A stretch of 8,777 nucleotides of DNA from an uncultured Bacteroidota bacterium (GTDB taxonomy: Bacteria; Bacteroidota; Bacteroidia; Chitinophagales; Chitinophagaceae), in contig CAILMA010000128.1 in assembly GCA_903835145.1 (NCBI GenBank), positions 1-8,777 of the forward strand, in the 5' to 3' direction. Numbering within the stretch: position 1 is the first letter of the stretch; every line of letters begins with the position of its first letter. The notes below the pieces were generated by a model. It saw only the letters and a program-made list of their open reading frames with translations, was not told where the DNA came from and made no database searches. Shown one piece after another: positions 1 through 7,210 of the stretch. A program made the translations under genes and the position numbers.

Positions 1-924
1 AATCAGGCAGGAGGGTGCAAACGTTCTTCCCGACCAATAATCTTCATTGTAATTCCTGTCTTTTTCATCCAGCAGCTTTTGTTCCGTATGGTGGTAGTCG
101 GCTGAGGATACTACCCCGTCGCATAAAAATGCGCCCCCTGAAGTTTGCAGCTTCTTTACGCTTCCATTGCTGGTTACTATTTTTTCAACGTTGCAGCCAG
201 TCTCAAACTTCACTCCAAGCGACGTTGCAAGGTCTTCCATTGCTTCCACAATGCGGGTCATACCTCCCATTGGGTACCATGTGCCCATTGTTAATGCAGC
301 ATAGTTCATAAGACTGTAAAGAGCAGGTATTTTATCGGCCATTGCGCCAAGAAACAATACCGGGAACTCCATAAGCGCTATCAATCGCTCATCTTTAAAA
401 AACTGCCGCACATAACTCCGCACAGAGCTGAACATGTGCATCCTTGTTGCACCGGAAATCACTTTCAGACTGGCAAACTCCATAAGGCTGAAAGAGGGCT
501 TGTATACCAACTCACTCATCCCTATTTTATATTTGAACGCACCCTCGGCTAAAAACCGTCTCAACTTTACTGCACTTCCTTTTTCTATCGACTCAAACAA
601 ATCATAGATTCCTTCAAGACTCGCCGGCACGGCCACCACATCATCCTTGCTGAAAATCATCTGAAAACCGGGGTCCAGTTTCACCAGTTGATAGTAATCT
701 GATGGCACCTTCCCAAACTGCTCAAAAAAATGTTCAAATATATCCGGCATCCAGTACCAGCTCGGGCCCATGTCAAATTTAAAACCTGACTGATGTATCA
801 CCCTCGCGCGACCGCCCAACGTTTCATTCTTCTCTAAAATAGTCACATCCACACCCTGTTTTGCTAAAAAACAGGACGCAGCTAATCCCGAAAAACCACT
901 ACCTATTACTGATACTCTACTCAA
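1..924 (-). CDS. crtI: CrtI-type phytoene desaturase (carotenoid desaturase), C-terminus beyond the window
   Basis: This is an FAD-dependent carotenoid desaturase of the CrtI family, which introduces conjugated double bases into phytoene on the way to lycopene-type carotenoids; it is expected to work at the cytoplasmic membrane. The visible 308 residues have the N-terminal dinucleotide-binding motif GSGFSG (residues 8-13) with the acidic end Glu31, then LGGRAR, and the CrtI-typical FDMGPSWYWMPD segment near residues 50-61. The family is about 490 aa long, so roughly the last third lies off the left edge. The start is inferred to be TTG at 922-924: an in-frame stop lies four codons upstream, no ATG fits, and the Rossmann strand begins immediately after it. 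It follows the MerR regulator by 39 bp on the same strand and is probably cotranscribed with it. The exact substrate (phytoene or a later intermediate, as in CrtD) cannot be told from this part. Confidence 0.93.
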   Translation of the reverse strand, partial: MSRVSVIGSGFSGLAASCFLAKQGVDVTILEKNETLGGRARVIHQSGFKFDMGPSWYWMPDIFEHFFEQFGKVPSDYYQLVKLDPGFQMIFSKDDVVAVPASLEGIYDLFESIEKGSAVKLRRFLAEGAFKYKIGMSELVYKPSFSLMEFASLKVISGATRMHMFSSVRSYVRQFFKDERLIALMEFPVLFLGAMADKIPALYSLMNYAALTMGTWYPMGGMTRIVEAMEDLATSLGVKFETGCNVEKIVTSNGSVKKLQTSGGAFLCDGVVSSADYHHTEQKLLDEKDRNYNEDYWSGRTFAPSCLI

Positions 925-940
925 TTTGTATTATTTATAA

Positions 941-956
941 AATGCCCGGTTGCATT
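941..956 (-). repeat. Short inverted repeat in the regulator-crtI gap
   Basis: Perfect 5-bp arms AATGC (941-945) and GCATT (952-956) flank a 6-base loop. On the minus strand the hairpin is followed by TTATAAATAATAC and then the TTG start of crtI 16 bases further on. It could be a weak attenuator, an mRNA processing element or chance. The stem is short, so this is only a candidate. Confidence 0.25.
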
Positions 957-963
957 CACTTCT

Positions 964-1857
964 CTAAATATTTGCATTTATCAACTCCAACAAGTGGTAG
1001 GCGTCCTTGATATACGTTATATTCTCTTCCGTAGTTTCGAGTTCCGCCTTCATGTGTGCATTCACCGAAACTAAAACCTCGGTAGCAGCGCTCACCTTAC
1101 TCAGTGCGGTTATCTCCTCCTTAATCTCTTCCGCCGGCCTCATCGCCACGTAGAAAAACAACAGGTATTGCGGATTTACCTCTTCCACAATCTCTAAAAT
1201 ATCTTTGTGAGGTACGTTCTGCCCAAGGTAAATGGTTTTAATGCCCTTGCTCCTGAGTATGTAGTTGGAAAACAACAGACCCACGTCGTGCCACTCATTT
1301 GGTGGCAAAAACAACAAGAACGTCGGATCGCTTATTGCCGGGGGCATTAGTCCATCAATAGCAGCCATTAGCTTTCTCCGCACTATCGAGCTTGCAAAAT
1401 GCTCCTGCACAGGTGCCGTCTTATTTATGCACCAGAGTACACCGGTCTTTTTAAGAAACGGATAAACCACTTTCAACATGGCATCAAAAAGACCATAGCG
1501 CAACACCGCTGATGAAAAAATCTTTTCGAAACCCACTTCATCAAGCGAAAGCATACACTTTATAAGGTCATTTATATACCCCGCACCTACGCTGTCTAAC
1601 TGATCCCTTTCCGCCTGTTGTTTTATGTATTCAAATATCTCATCTTCGCTGTACCCCGCTATTTTCGATATTTTGTGCCCTTGAGCTATGAGCGTCGTTA
1701 CATTCAGCAGCTTCCGCACCTGCGCATCGGTGTAGTTCCGTCTGTTGGTCGTTGTGCGGTCAGGGCTTATTAAGCCATACCTCTTCTCCCATATCCTTAT
1801 GGTATGTGCCTTCAGTCCGGTCAGTCGCTCAAGATCATTGATTTGGTAAGTCTGCAT
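964..1857 (-). CDS. MerR-family regulator with cobalamin-binding-type C-terminus (CarH/LitR-like)
   Basis: This is a predicted transcriptional regulator of the carotenoid gene that follows it. Residues 1-75 form a MerR winged-helix DNA-binding domain (YQINDLERLTGLKAHTIRIW, then the RYGL and RRNY segments). Residues about 90-165 are a helical bundle holding the motif W142-x9-E152-H153, and residues about 178-297 form a Rossmann-like B12-binding-type domain with E188-x-H190-x-x-G193 and a YLGQNVP strand. In CarH, a B12-dependent photoreceptor, these motifs hold adenosylcobalamin and darkness keeps the tetramer on the operator; that behaviour is inferred here, not shown. The residue after W142 is Cys143, where CarH has the upper-axial His. 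The start at 1857 is preferred to the in-frame ATG at 1965, because the 36 extra residues look non-conserved and would cover the terminator-proximal promoter region. The protein is 297 aa, normal for the family. The alternative is a CarA-like regulator that does not need B12. Confidence 0.88.
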   Translation of the reverse strand: MQTYQINDLERLTGLKAHTIRIWEKRYGLISPDRTTTNRRNYTDAQVRKLLNVTTLIAQGHKISKIAGYSEDEIFEYIKQQAERDQLDSVGAGYINDLIKCMLSLDEVGFEKIFSSAVLRYGLFDAMLKVVYPFLKKTGVLWCINKTAPVQEHFASSIVRRKLMAAIDGLMPPAISDPTFLLFLPPNEWHDVGLLFSNYILRSKGIKTIYLGQNVPHKDILEIVEEVNPQYLLFFYVAMRPAEEIKEEITALSKVSAATEVLVSVNAHMKAELETTEENITYIKDAYHLLELINANI

Positions 1858-1877
1858 TTTGTTTAAATAATTCCATT

Positions 1878-1885
1878 CAAAATTA
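1878..1885 (-). promoter_or_regulatory. Candidate Bacteroidota -7 box for the MerR-crtI unit
   Basis: Read on the minus strand this is TAATTTTG, which fits the Bacteroidota primary sigma -7 consensus TAnnTTTG. A TTG (plus-strand CAA at 1902-1904) lies 16 bases upstream, shorter than the usual spacing of about 19. A start about 8 bases downstream would leave a very short leader before the ATG at 1857. The region is AT-rich, so a chance match is possible. Confidence 0.35.
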
Positions 1886-1922
1886 AACAAAATATTTCTT
1901 CCAATCATCATCAGCTTTATAA

Positions 1923-1944
1923 ATAGCCTATTTAAATTGGCTAT
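1923..1944. promoter_or_regulatory. 22-bp imperfect palindrome, candidate operator upstream of the MerR gene
   Basis: The arms ATAGCC (1923-1928) and GGCTAT (1939-1944) are perfect complements. The centre, 1929-1938, is also symmetric (ATTTAAAT) apart from one T-T mismatch in each arm, so the whole 22 bp is a near-palindrome. It lies about 65 bp upstream of the chosen ATG and just upstream of the candidate promoter, a position suited to autoregulation by the dimeric MerR protein. Binding is inferred; no second copy was seen by the crtI start. Confidence 0.4.
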
Positions 1945-1973
1945 AGTTGTATTCAATGCCGCCAAAACGGAAA

Positions 1974-1997
1974 CAGGCTGCGAAAAATCGCAGCCTG
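1974..1997 (-). terminator. Hairpin terminator after the M1 peptidase gene
   Basis: A perfect 10-bp GC-rich stem (CAGGCTGCGA at 1974-1983 and TCGCAGCCTG at 1988-1997) encloses a 4-base loop. On the minus strand it is followed by TTTCCGTTTT. It lies 56 bp past the stop codon of the peptidase gene and before the regulator, so it separates the two transcription units. Confidence 0.8.
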
Positions 1998-2053
1998 CGC
2001 TTTAATACATTTTTATAAATTACCGCCCGGTGGGCTCTTTTCATCAATATTTG

Positions 2054-4681
2054 CTAATCCTTTTTAAATGCACTCTTGAACTGTTTTTCAAAATCTATTT
2101 TCGCAGCGTCGTCTTTTTCTGCATCAATAACCTGCTGTAGCGCATCTCTTAACACACCCAGCCGTCGCTCTGCGGTTGCCGCTTCCTCTTTATTGTCTGA
2201 CTTCGAATCGTTTTTTACGTCGCCTGCAAGCTGAAACAAACTTGCCCCTAAATAGATTCGGTAGGTTCTGAGTCCTTCAGTCTGAACCAGATAAGCAAAT
2301 AATTTCACGCCTCGCTCAAAAGAAGCATCACTCTTTACATGGTTAAGGTAGGTTGACAGACTAACCGTAAACTGAAACTTTTTTGCCCCCTGGTAGTGCG
2401 GCCCGATCTGTTCAAATATTTTCACATCTTCATCAGCAGCTTTAGCTGCTATCACACCAAGTATCGAAAACTTCAGCTGCCCGCCGGGGTTCGCTTCCAG
2501 CAATTTCAGGGCACAGATATATGCCGTGTCTTTGTCAATTTTTTTCAATGCCTCAAGTGCCCGACCAACTACCAGATAGGAACTGTCTTTCAACGCGTTC
2601 ACAATGTCGCGCTTGGCACTGGTTACCTGCCAGACACCCAGTTGCCCCAGAGCAGCCGCACGTACCTGCCTTATACTGTCTGTCTTTGCCAGGCTAATAA
2701 TTTTCCCCGTCCACAAGCGCTTGTATTTTTCGCTCTGCACATCGTCCATCCAAGACACGGCAACCTGCCGTATCGCCTTAAGGCTATCGCTCAGCGCGAG
2801 GGTAACTATCTCCTGGCTTGCACTGTCAGATAGCTGCTTGAAAGCCTCACGCAATGCCAGCAATTTAGATACATACCCGCCCGAGCCTTTATAAACCGTC
2901 AGCCATTGCTCAGGTTTCTTACTGTCTTTCACCGTGCCGGGCAGCACATGCTGGCAGTCCGGAAGCACCACAGGCCTGATGCCATTTTTATAGTCATAAA
3001 CAAAGGTCGTGTTGCGCTTATCTATCAACCAATCAACATCCTCTGTTTGGCTACCAGTAAACAAAGTAGCCTTCAATGGCAGCCTATAGTTAAAACTGCT
3101 GTCTTGCTGCACCTGGCTCACGGTCACCGTAACTTTCTGGGTCGTGTCATTATAGCGGCTGGTCACTTTAAGTACCGGGTGACCTGCCCGGTAATACCAT
3201 TCATTAAAAAACCAGTTCCAGTCCAGCCCGGTTGCCTCTTCCACCGCCAGTCGCCAGTTATGGGCTTCAGCGCTGTGTAGCGCATTCTTCGTCAGGTATA
3301 GCTTCATGGCCCTGTCAAATGCCTCATCACCTATTATAGTATTAAGATAGTGTAATATAGCCCCACCCTTGTTATAAGAAATTGCATCAAACACTTCCTC
3401 CCGGTTGTCATAATTAAACCGCACAAGTTGTGGGTCTTTTGTCAGTGTGCTGCCAATGTATTTTTGCAGGTCAGCCCAGGCAAGCTCATCTCCTGCTGCT
3501 TTACCATGTTTATGATAGTCCCAAAGTTGCTCACCGTAGTTGGCGAATGACTCATTGACAGTGATATTTGACCAGGATTCGCACGTAACATAGTCACCAA
3601 ACCATTGGTGGAAGAGCTCATGAGAAACTACATCTTCCGAATTCTTATCTGCAATCTCCCGCGCGTCCTGATTCATAAACTCGCCAAATAGCGATGCACT
3701 GGTGTTTTCCATAGCGCCGGAAACATAGTCGCGAGCAACCACCTGGCTGTACTTGTTCCAGGGATAGGGCACCCCCGTGCGCTCCGAAAAATACTCCATC
3801 ATCTCACTGGTGCGGTTAAACATCAGGCGGGCATAAGGTGCATATTCAGGCTCTACATAAAAATTCACTTCTTTATTTCGCCACTTGTCCTTTACAATAG
3901 TGAACTTCCCAATCGCAAACATCACAGCATAGGCCTGTATCGGCATATCCATTTTCCAGCTATCGGTCCGCAGCCCACCCGCCGCTTTCGTTTGCTTTAG
4001 GAGCGCACCGTTGCTTAGGGTTGTGAAACTATCCGGCACCGTCAACTCTATCTGTGTTGTAAATCTTGTGTTAGGCTTATCCACTGTTATCATCCAGTGC
4101 GAATTAGATTCCGTTTCCCCTTGTGTCCAAATTTCAGCAGGCTTATAAGGTGTACTGTAGTCGGTATTTATAAAATACAAACCACGGTCGTCGCTTATCG
4201 CAGAGCTGCCACCTGTCTGGTTGCCATAGGGCATGGAAACGTATTTCAGATACAGTTCCAGGCTATCAGAACATTGAAACCTATGATCAAACTTTATTTT
4301 TAGCACATCTGCTTTATAAACATAACTTAACTTTTCACCGGCATGCTTACCTACCAGTTTCACACTGTCTATCTGCATACTTTTGGCATCAAGTACAAGG
4401 CTGTCGGTAGTAAAGAAATACGGTGCAAGTTTCACCCACTCCCGCACATTGGCTGTCTTCCCTTTGAAATCAAATGATAGCGCTACACGCGTGTTCCTGA
4501 TCTCCCACGTGCGCGGTGCTGATGGCTGATATGGAGGTAACCCCGCCGGGGCACTAACCTCAAGTGTATCAAGCATTATATGCTGTATAGTATCCTTTTG
4601 GCCAACGGCAGTATGTCCATGTTTCGCTGATGCGATTCCAGATAGAAGGCAAAGCGGTAAAAAAAGAAAATTTAATCTCAT
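2054..4681 (-). CDS. Exported M1-family zinc aminopeptidase
   Basis: This is a gluzincin metallopeptidase that should remove N-terminal residues from peptides in the periplasm or at the cell surface. A Sec signal peptide (residues 1-19, cleavage likely after GIASA) opens the 875-aa protein. The N-terminal beta domain (about 55-260) precedes the catalytic domain, which holds the aminopeptidase motif G322-A-M-E-N326, the zinc site H354-E-L-F-H358 with third ligand E377 at the family spacing, and the catalytic tyrosine Y436 in SYNKG. The segment W490-FFNEWYYRAGHPVL-504 is typical of the bacterial branch. A beta-rich linker (505-580) leads to a helical, HEAT-like C-terminal region from about 604. 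All catalytic residues are present. There is no T9SS tail and no clear lipobox, so a soluble periplasmic protein is likeliest. It starts 80 bp after the small membrane gene and may share its transcript. The substrate is unknown. Confidence 0.95.
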   Translation of the reverse strand: MRLNFLFLPLCLLSGIASAKHGHTAVGQKDTIQHIMLDTLEVSAPAGLPPYQPSAPRTWEIRNTRVALSFDFKGKTANVREWVKLAPYFFTTDSLVLDAKSMQIDSVKLVGKHAGEKLSYVYKADVLKIKFDHRFQCSDSLELYLKYVSMPYGNQTGGSSAISDDRGLYFINTDYSTPYKPAEIWTQGETESNSHWMITVDKPNTRFTTQIELTVPDSFTTLSNGALLKQTKAAGGLRTDSWKMDMPIQAYAVMFAIGKFTIVKDKWRNKEVNFYVEPEYAPYARLMFNRTSEMMEYFSERTGVPYPWNKYSQVVARDYVSGAMENTSASLFGEFMNQDAREIADKNSEDVVSHELFHQWFGDYVTCESWSNITVNESFANYGEQLWDYHKHGKAAGDELAWADLQKYIGSTLTKDPQLVRFNYDNREEVFDAISYNKGGAILHYLNTIIGDEAFDRAMKLYLTKNALHSAEAHNWRLAVEEATGLDWNWFFNEWYYRAGHPVLKVTSRYNDTTQKVTVTVSQVQQDSSFNYRLPLKATLFTGSQTEDVDWLIDKRNTTFVYDYKNGIRPVVLPDCQHVLPGTVKDSKKPEQWLTVYKGSGGYVSKLLALREAFKQLSDSASQEIVTLALSDSLKAIRQVAVSWMDDVQSEKYKRLWTGKIISLAKTDSIRQVRAAALGQLGVWQVTSAKRDIVNALKDSSYLVVGRALEALKKIDKDTAYICALKLLEANPGGQLKFSILGVIAAKAADEDVKIFEQIGPHYQGAKKFQFTVSLSTYLNHVKSDASFERGVKLFAYLVQTEGLRTYRIYLGASLFQLAGDVKNDSKSDNKEEAATAERRLGVLRDALQQVIDAEKDDAAKIDFEKQFKSAFKKD

Positions 4682-4719
4682 CGAAATGTTTGAGTGTAAT
4701 GGACTTTTATTCTATTTTC

Positions 4720-4749
4720 TTGTTGGTTTGCAATGCAAAAGACCAACAA
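4720..4749. repeat. Nested inverted repeat between the small membrane gene and the peptidase gene
   Basis: Perfect 8-bp arms TTGTTGGT (4720-4727) and ACCAACAA (4742-4749) enclose 14 bases that themselves contain the palindrome TTGCAATGCAA (4728-4738). The stem is AT-rich and no T-run follows it on the minus strand, so it is a poor intrinsic terminator. An operator or an mRNA structure is equally possible. Confidence 0.5.
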
Positions 4750-4761
4750 TTTGTTTCAATA

Positions 4762-5004
4762 TTAATACCTCCTCGTCTTGCTCTCCCGGCTCAGTTTCAC
4801 CATGCCAAGTACACCTGCCAGGCACAATACCAGCCCAAATATGAGAAAGAAAATACTGGCGCCCTCAGGTCCACCCGAGCTCACAATCGTTTCCTCATGA
4901 GCATCCATCAATTCTGCGGCATTTACTACCAGCAATATTAACCCGACAATCAATAAAACAATATATTTAATTCCCGGATTTACTCCGCCCCGACTTTTTG
5001 CCAT
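4762..5004 (-). CDS. Small two-helix membrane protein, function unknown
   Basis: I do not recognise a family for this 80-aa protein. It has two hydrophobic segments, about residues 12-30 and 50-69, joined by an acidic loop (DAHEE, then SSGGPEG). Positive charges stand at the N-terminus (AKSRGG) and C-terminus (SRESKTRRY), so both ends should face the cytoplasm with the loop in the periplasm. The ATG at 5004 follows an A-rich leader (AAAACATACAAATG) lacking a Shine-Dalgarno sequence, as is usual in this phylum, and a good -7 promoter box sits about 30 bp upstream. It precedes the M1 peptidase gene by 80 bp on the same strand, so the two may be cotranscribed, though the inverted repeat between them could reduce read-through. 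That it is a real gene rests on the promoter, the coherent membrane topology and the fit between neighbours. Confidence 0.75.
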   Translation of the reverse strand: MAKSRGGVNPGIKYIVLLIVGLILLVVNAAELMDAHEETIVSSGGPEGASIFFLIFGLVLCLAGVLGMVKLSRESKTRRY

Positions 5005-5033
5005 TTGTATGTTTTTAATAGTTTGGAATGCGC

Positions 5034-5041
5034 CAAAGGTA
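5034..5041 (-). promoter_or_regulatory. Bacteroidota -7 promoter box for the small membrane gene
   Basis: On the minus strand this reads TACCTTTG, an exact match to the Bacteroidota consensus TAnnTTTG. A transcription start a few bases downstream would give a leader of about 25 nt to the ATG at 5004. The upstream -33 element is poor (TTAG at about the right distance). It may drive both the small gene and the peptidase gene. Confidence 0.55.
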
Positions 5042-5128
5042 GAAAAGATATGTTAAACGCTGCTAACAGCCCGCTACAGACCTGCTAAACGAAAAGCGCA
5101 CCAATTCAAGCGATGACAAAACATGAAA

Positions 5129-5159
5129 TACCCCGCCAATTTTCACAATTAGCGGGGTA
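5129..5159 (-). terminator. Hairpin terminator after the 638-aa NHL protein gene
   Basis: Arms TACCCCGC (5129-5136) and GCGGGGTA (5152-5159) pair perfectly, and after one mismatch the inner AATT/AATT (5138-5141 and 5147-5150) extends the stem around a 5-base loop. On the minus strand a T-rich stretch (TTTCATGTTTTG) follows. It lies 34 bp after the stop codon at 5194. Confidence 0.8.
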
Positions 5160-5193
5160 GGTGTTGCTTGCATTGTCCATTTAAGGAACGTCC

Positions 5194-7110
5194 TTATTGT
5201 ACCAAAATCCTTTTAACCATTTTCCCGTTTCCTGTAGTCGCTGTTACAAGGTAAATACCCGGCGAAACATTCAACTGCACTGTCTGGGTTGAATTAACAT
5301 TCATGTCAAATGCCTGTACAGCATTGCCCATAATATCTGTAATTGTTATTTTAGCAGGAGTTGGCACTGTTGTGTATAATGCAATATTAAATTCACCCTT
5401 GTTAGGGTTAGGGTAAATCCCGAATATATCGGTTTGCCCGTTTATATTTTGTACACCATCAGCACATAGCGCCCTCACAACTACAGCATAAGAAGCGGTA
5501 TCTGTACCGCAACTGTTGCTGACAACGTATTTTATCACGTCATTTCCCGGCATTGAACCCCAAACTGCACCAGATGCTGTAACTGTCGCTATGGTAGTAT
5601 TGGCGCTGTACCAGGTACCACCGGCAACGGTACTGCTGAGGAAAGTGGTATAACCGGGGCAAATGGAATCGATGCCTGAAATAGTGCCTGCGGTAGGTAA
5701 GGCTGTTACATTCACCCGAACAACAATTGTATCCAGCGCGAAACAATCGCTAACGGTAACCTTGAAAGAATCAGTACCGCTGTATCCTGTTGCCGGCGTA
5801 TATACCAGGCCAACGGAACTCACCCCACCGCCTGTTGACGTTTGGGTATTCGGAAATCCGCCAGTAGTGCCATGGGAAGGCGCTGTAAGTATCGCCCAGG
5901 TTTCTGGCTGCCCTGCGTCAACATCGTTTACGGAAAGCATGGAATCCAGATGCTGAGCGCCTGCTCCCTGGCATAAAGAAATAGATACGGCGGCACCCGC
6001 AGCAAAAGAGGGTGGGTGATTATTGATTTGTGTCTTGCGTATCCTGTTGTTATTGCGATCGGCAATGTAATAGTTGCCGCATGGGTCGTGACAAATCGCC
6101 TCTGGATGGCTGATTTGAGCGGTTGCAGCCGCGCCACCATCACCCGCAAAACCAGCAGCTCCCGTGCCAGTATAAGTACTGATATTTCCGGCAGCATCTA
6201 TCATCCGCACCCGGCTTGCGCCCCAGTCCGATACAAAAACATCTCCCATATTATCAACGTCAATTCCCGAAAGCTGTGTAAAGGTAGCCGCGGTCGCAGC
6301 ACCACCATCTCCCGAGTCGCCGCTTGCTCCCGTACCGGCAACCGTAGATATAGTGCCCCCACTTATCAGGCGCACCCGGTGGTTGGCTTGGTCAGTAAAA
6401 TAAATACCCCCATATATATCAACAACTACATCTACCGGTCCGTTTATTTTTGCAGCTGTAGCTGGTCCACCGTCCCCGCTAAACCCACCTGTGCCCGTAC
6501 CAGCTATCGTTGTAATTATACCTGTTGTTGATACCTTTCTTATTCTTGCAGATGCGCTGCAGGGAACATAAAGATTCCCGGCTGCATCTACATCTATACC
6601 CATTAGTGATGCCAGATTAGCTGCGGTAGCAGCTGCACCGTCGCCGCTGTAGCCCGATGTGCCTGTACCAGCGTATGTAGTGATGACACCTGACGGTGCT
6701 ATCTTCCTTATCCTGTTGTTACCTGCATCTGCAACAAATATATTACCACTGCCATCTACCGCAATACCCTGCGGGTTACTGAGTTGGGCAGCAGTTGCTT
6801 GTCCACCATCACCTGCAAAACCACTTGTCCCCGTACCGGCAATAGTACTAATCACCCCGGCAGCATTTATTTTCCTTATTCTGCTGTTGCCTGCATCTGC
6901 TATTAATATATTGCCAGCTCCATCTACCGCCAGGCCCCATGGGGTGTTCACCTCCGCTGTCGATGCAGCGGCACCATCCCCACTATATCCACCTGTGCCG
7001 TTTCCGGCAATAGTATTAATATTTTGCGCGGTCGCATGCGTTTGAGTAGCACCAATTACAACTGTCAGGAAAACGATCTGTAATAATCTGGTTTTGAATT
7101 GATTGTTCAT
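5194..7110 (-). CDS. Secreted six-NHL-repeat beta-propeller protein with T9SS sorting domain
   Basis: This 638-aa protein is predicted to be exported and attached to, or released from, the cell surface by the type IX secretion system. Residues 1-29 are a signal peptide. Residues 30-361 contain six NHL repeats with a 56-residue period, marked by AGTGTSGxSGDGG at residues 35, 91, 147, 203, 258 and 314 and by ADAGNNRIRK segments; six blades would close a propeller. A cadherin-like module (about 370-467, with YTPATGYSGTDSF) and an Ig-like module (about 471-545, Cys484 and Cys534) follow. Residues 562-638 are a T9SS type A tail (YPNPNKGEF ... GIYLVT ... MVKRILVQ). The start at 7110 is preferred to an in-frame ATG at 7170 because the signal peptide begins there. 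Propellers of this kind bind proteins, glycans or RNA, or support catalysis; the ligand here is unknown. It is a tandem paralogue of the gene to its right. Confidence 0.92.
   Translation of the reverse strand: MNNQFKTRLLQIVFLTVVIGATQTHATAQNINTIAGNGTGGYSGDGAAASTAEVNTPWGLAVDGAGNILIADAGNSRIRKINAAGVISTIAGTGTSGFAGDGGQATAAQLSNPQGIAVDGSGNIFVADAGNNRIRKIAPSGVITTYAGTGTSGYSGDGAAATAANLASLMGIDVDAAGNLYVPCSASARIRKVSTTGIITTIAGTGTGGFSGDGGPATAAKINGPVDVVVDIYGGIYFTDQANHRVRLISGGTISTVAGTGASGDSGDGGAATAATFTQLSGIDVDNMGDVFVSDWGASRVRMIDAAGNISTYTGTGAAGFAGDGGAAATAQISHPEAICHDPCGNYYIADRNNNRIRKTQINNHPPSFAAGAAVSISLCQGAGAQHLDSMLSVNDVDAGQPETWAILTAPSHGTTGGFPNTQTSTGGGVSSVGLVYTPATGYSGTDSFKVTVSDCFALDTIVVRVNVTALPTAGTISGIDSICPGYTTFLSSTVAGGTWYSANTTIATVTASGAVWGSMPGNDVIKYVVSNSCGTDTASYAVVVRALCADGVQNINGQTDIFGIYPNPNKGEFNIALYTTVPTPAKITITDIMGNAVQAFDMNVNSTQTVQLNVSPGIYLVTATTGNGKMVKRILVQ
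6028..7023 (-). repeat. Six tandem NHL-coding units, period 168 bp
   Basis: The coding sequence repeats every 168 bp (one unit is 165 bp). Each unit carries a GC-rich segment for SGDGGxATAA followed by a segment for GNxxxADxxNNRIRK. The third unit departs from the others: its DNA codes YVPCSASARIRK in place of FVADAGNNRIRK. Divergence between units is visible throughout, so the array is old rather than a recent slippage product. Confidence 0.85.
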
Positions 7111-7142
7111 AAGGTAAAATTTTATTTTAATATACCTGACAA
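7111..7142 (-). other. Placeholder for leader repeats of the 638-aa gene
   Basis: Upstream of the ATG at 7110 the minus strand holds TACCTT twice (7141-7146 and 7111-7116) with AGGTA (7133-7137) between them. AGGTA can pair with either copy, so the leader could form two alternative weak stems. The stems are only 5 bp and AT-rich, so a role is doubtful. Confidence 0.15.
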
Positions 7143-7210
7143 GGTACACCAATATCATGCCTGCATCCAAATAAAAGGAACGAACGGTCGTTTTTCTTCA
7201 CTAACGGTAA

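Noticed and set aside
1858..1965. A longer N-terminus for the MerR regulator starting at 1965
   Set aside because: The 36 extra residues do not resemble MerR proteins, the HTH begins directly at the ATG at 1857, and the extension would cover the candidate promoter and palindrome.
2025..2035. Small GCCC/GGGC hairpin just after the peptidase stop codon
   Set aside because: The stem is only 4 bp with a 3-base loop and no T-run; the perfect 10-bp hairpin at 1974-1997 is the convincing terminator.
2396..3280. Open frames on the plus strand opposite the M1 peptidase gene
   Set aside because: They overlap a gene with every catalytic motif intact and code for compositions unlike any family; they are antisense shadows.
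5663..7045. Plus-strand open frames opposite the NHL repeats
   Set aside because: They arise from the repetitive GC-rich antisense of the NHL array and have no start context or recognisable domains.
7111..7170. A longer N-terminus for the 638-aa NHL protein starting at 7170
   Set aside because: The added 20 residues would stand before a normal signal peptide that begins with its own Met at 7110.
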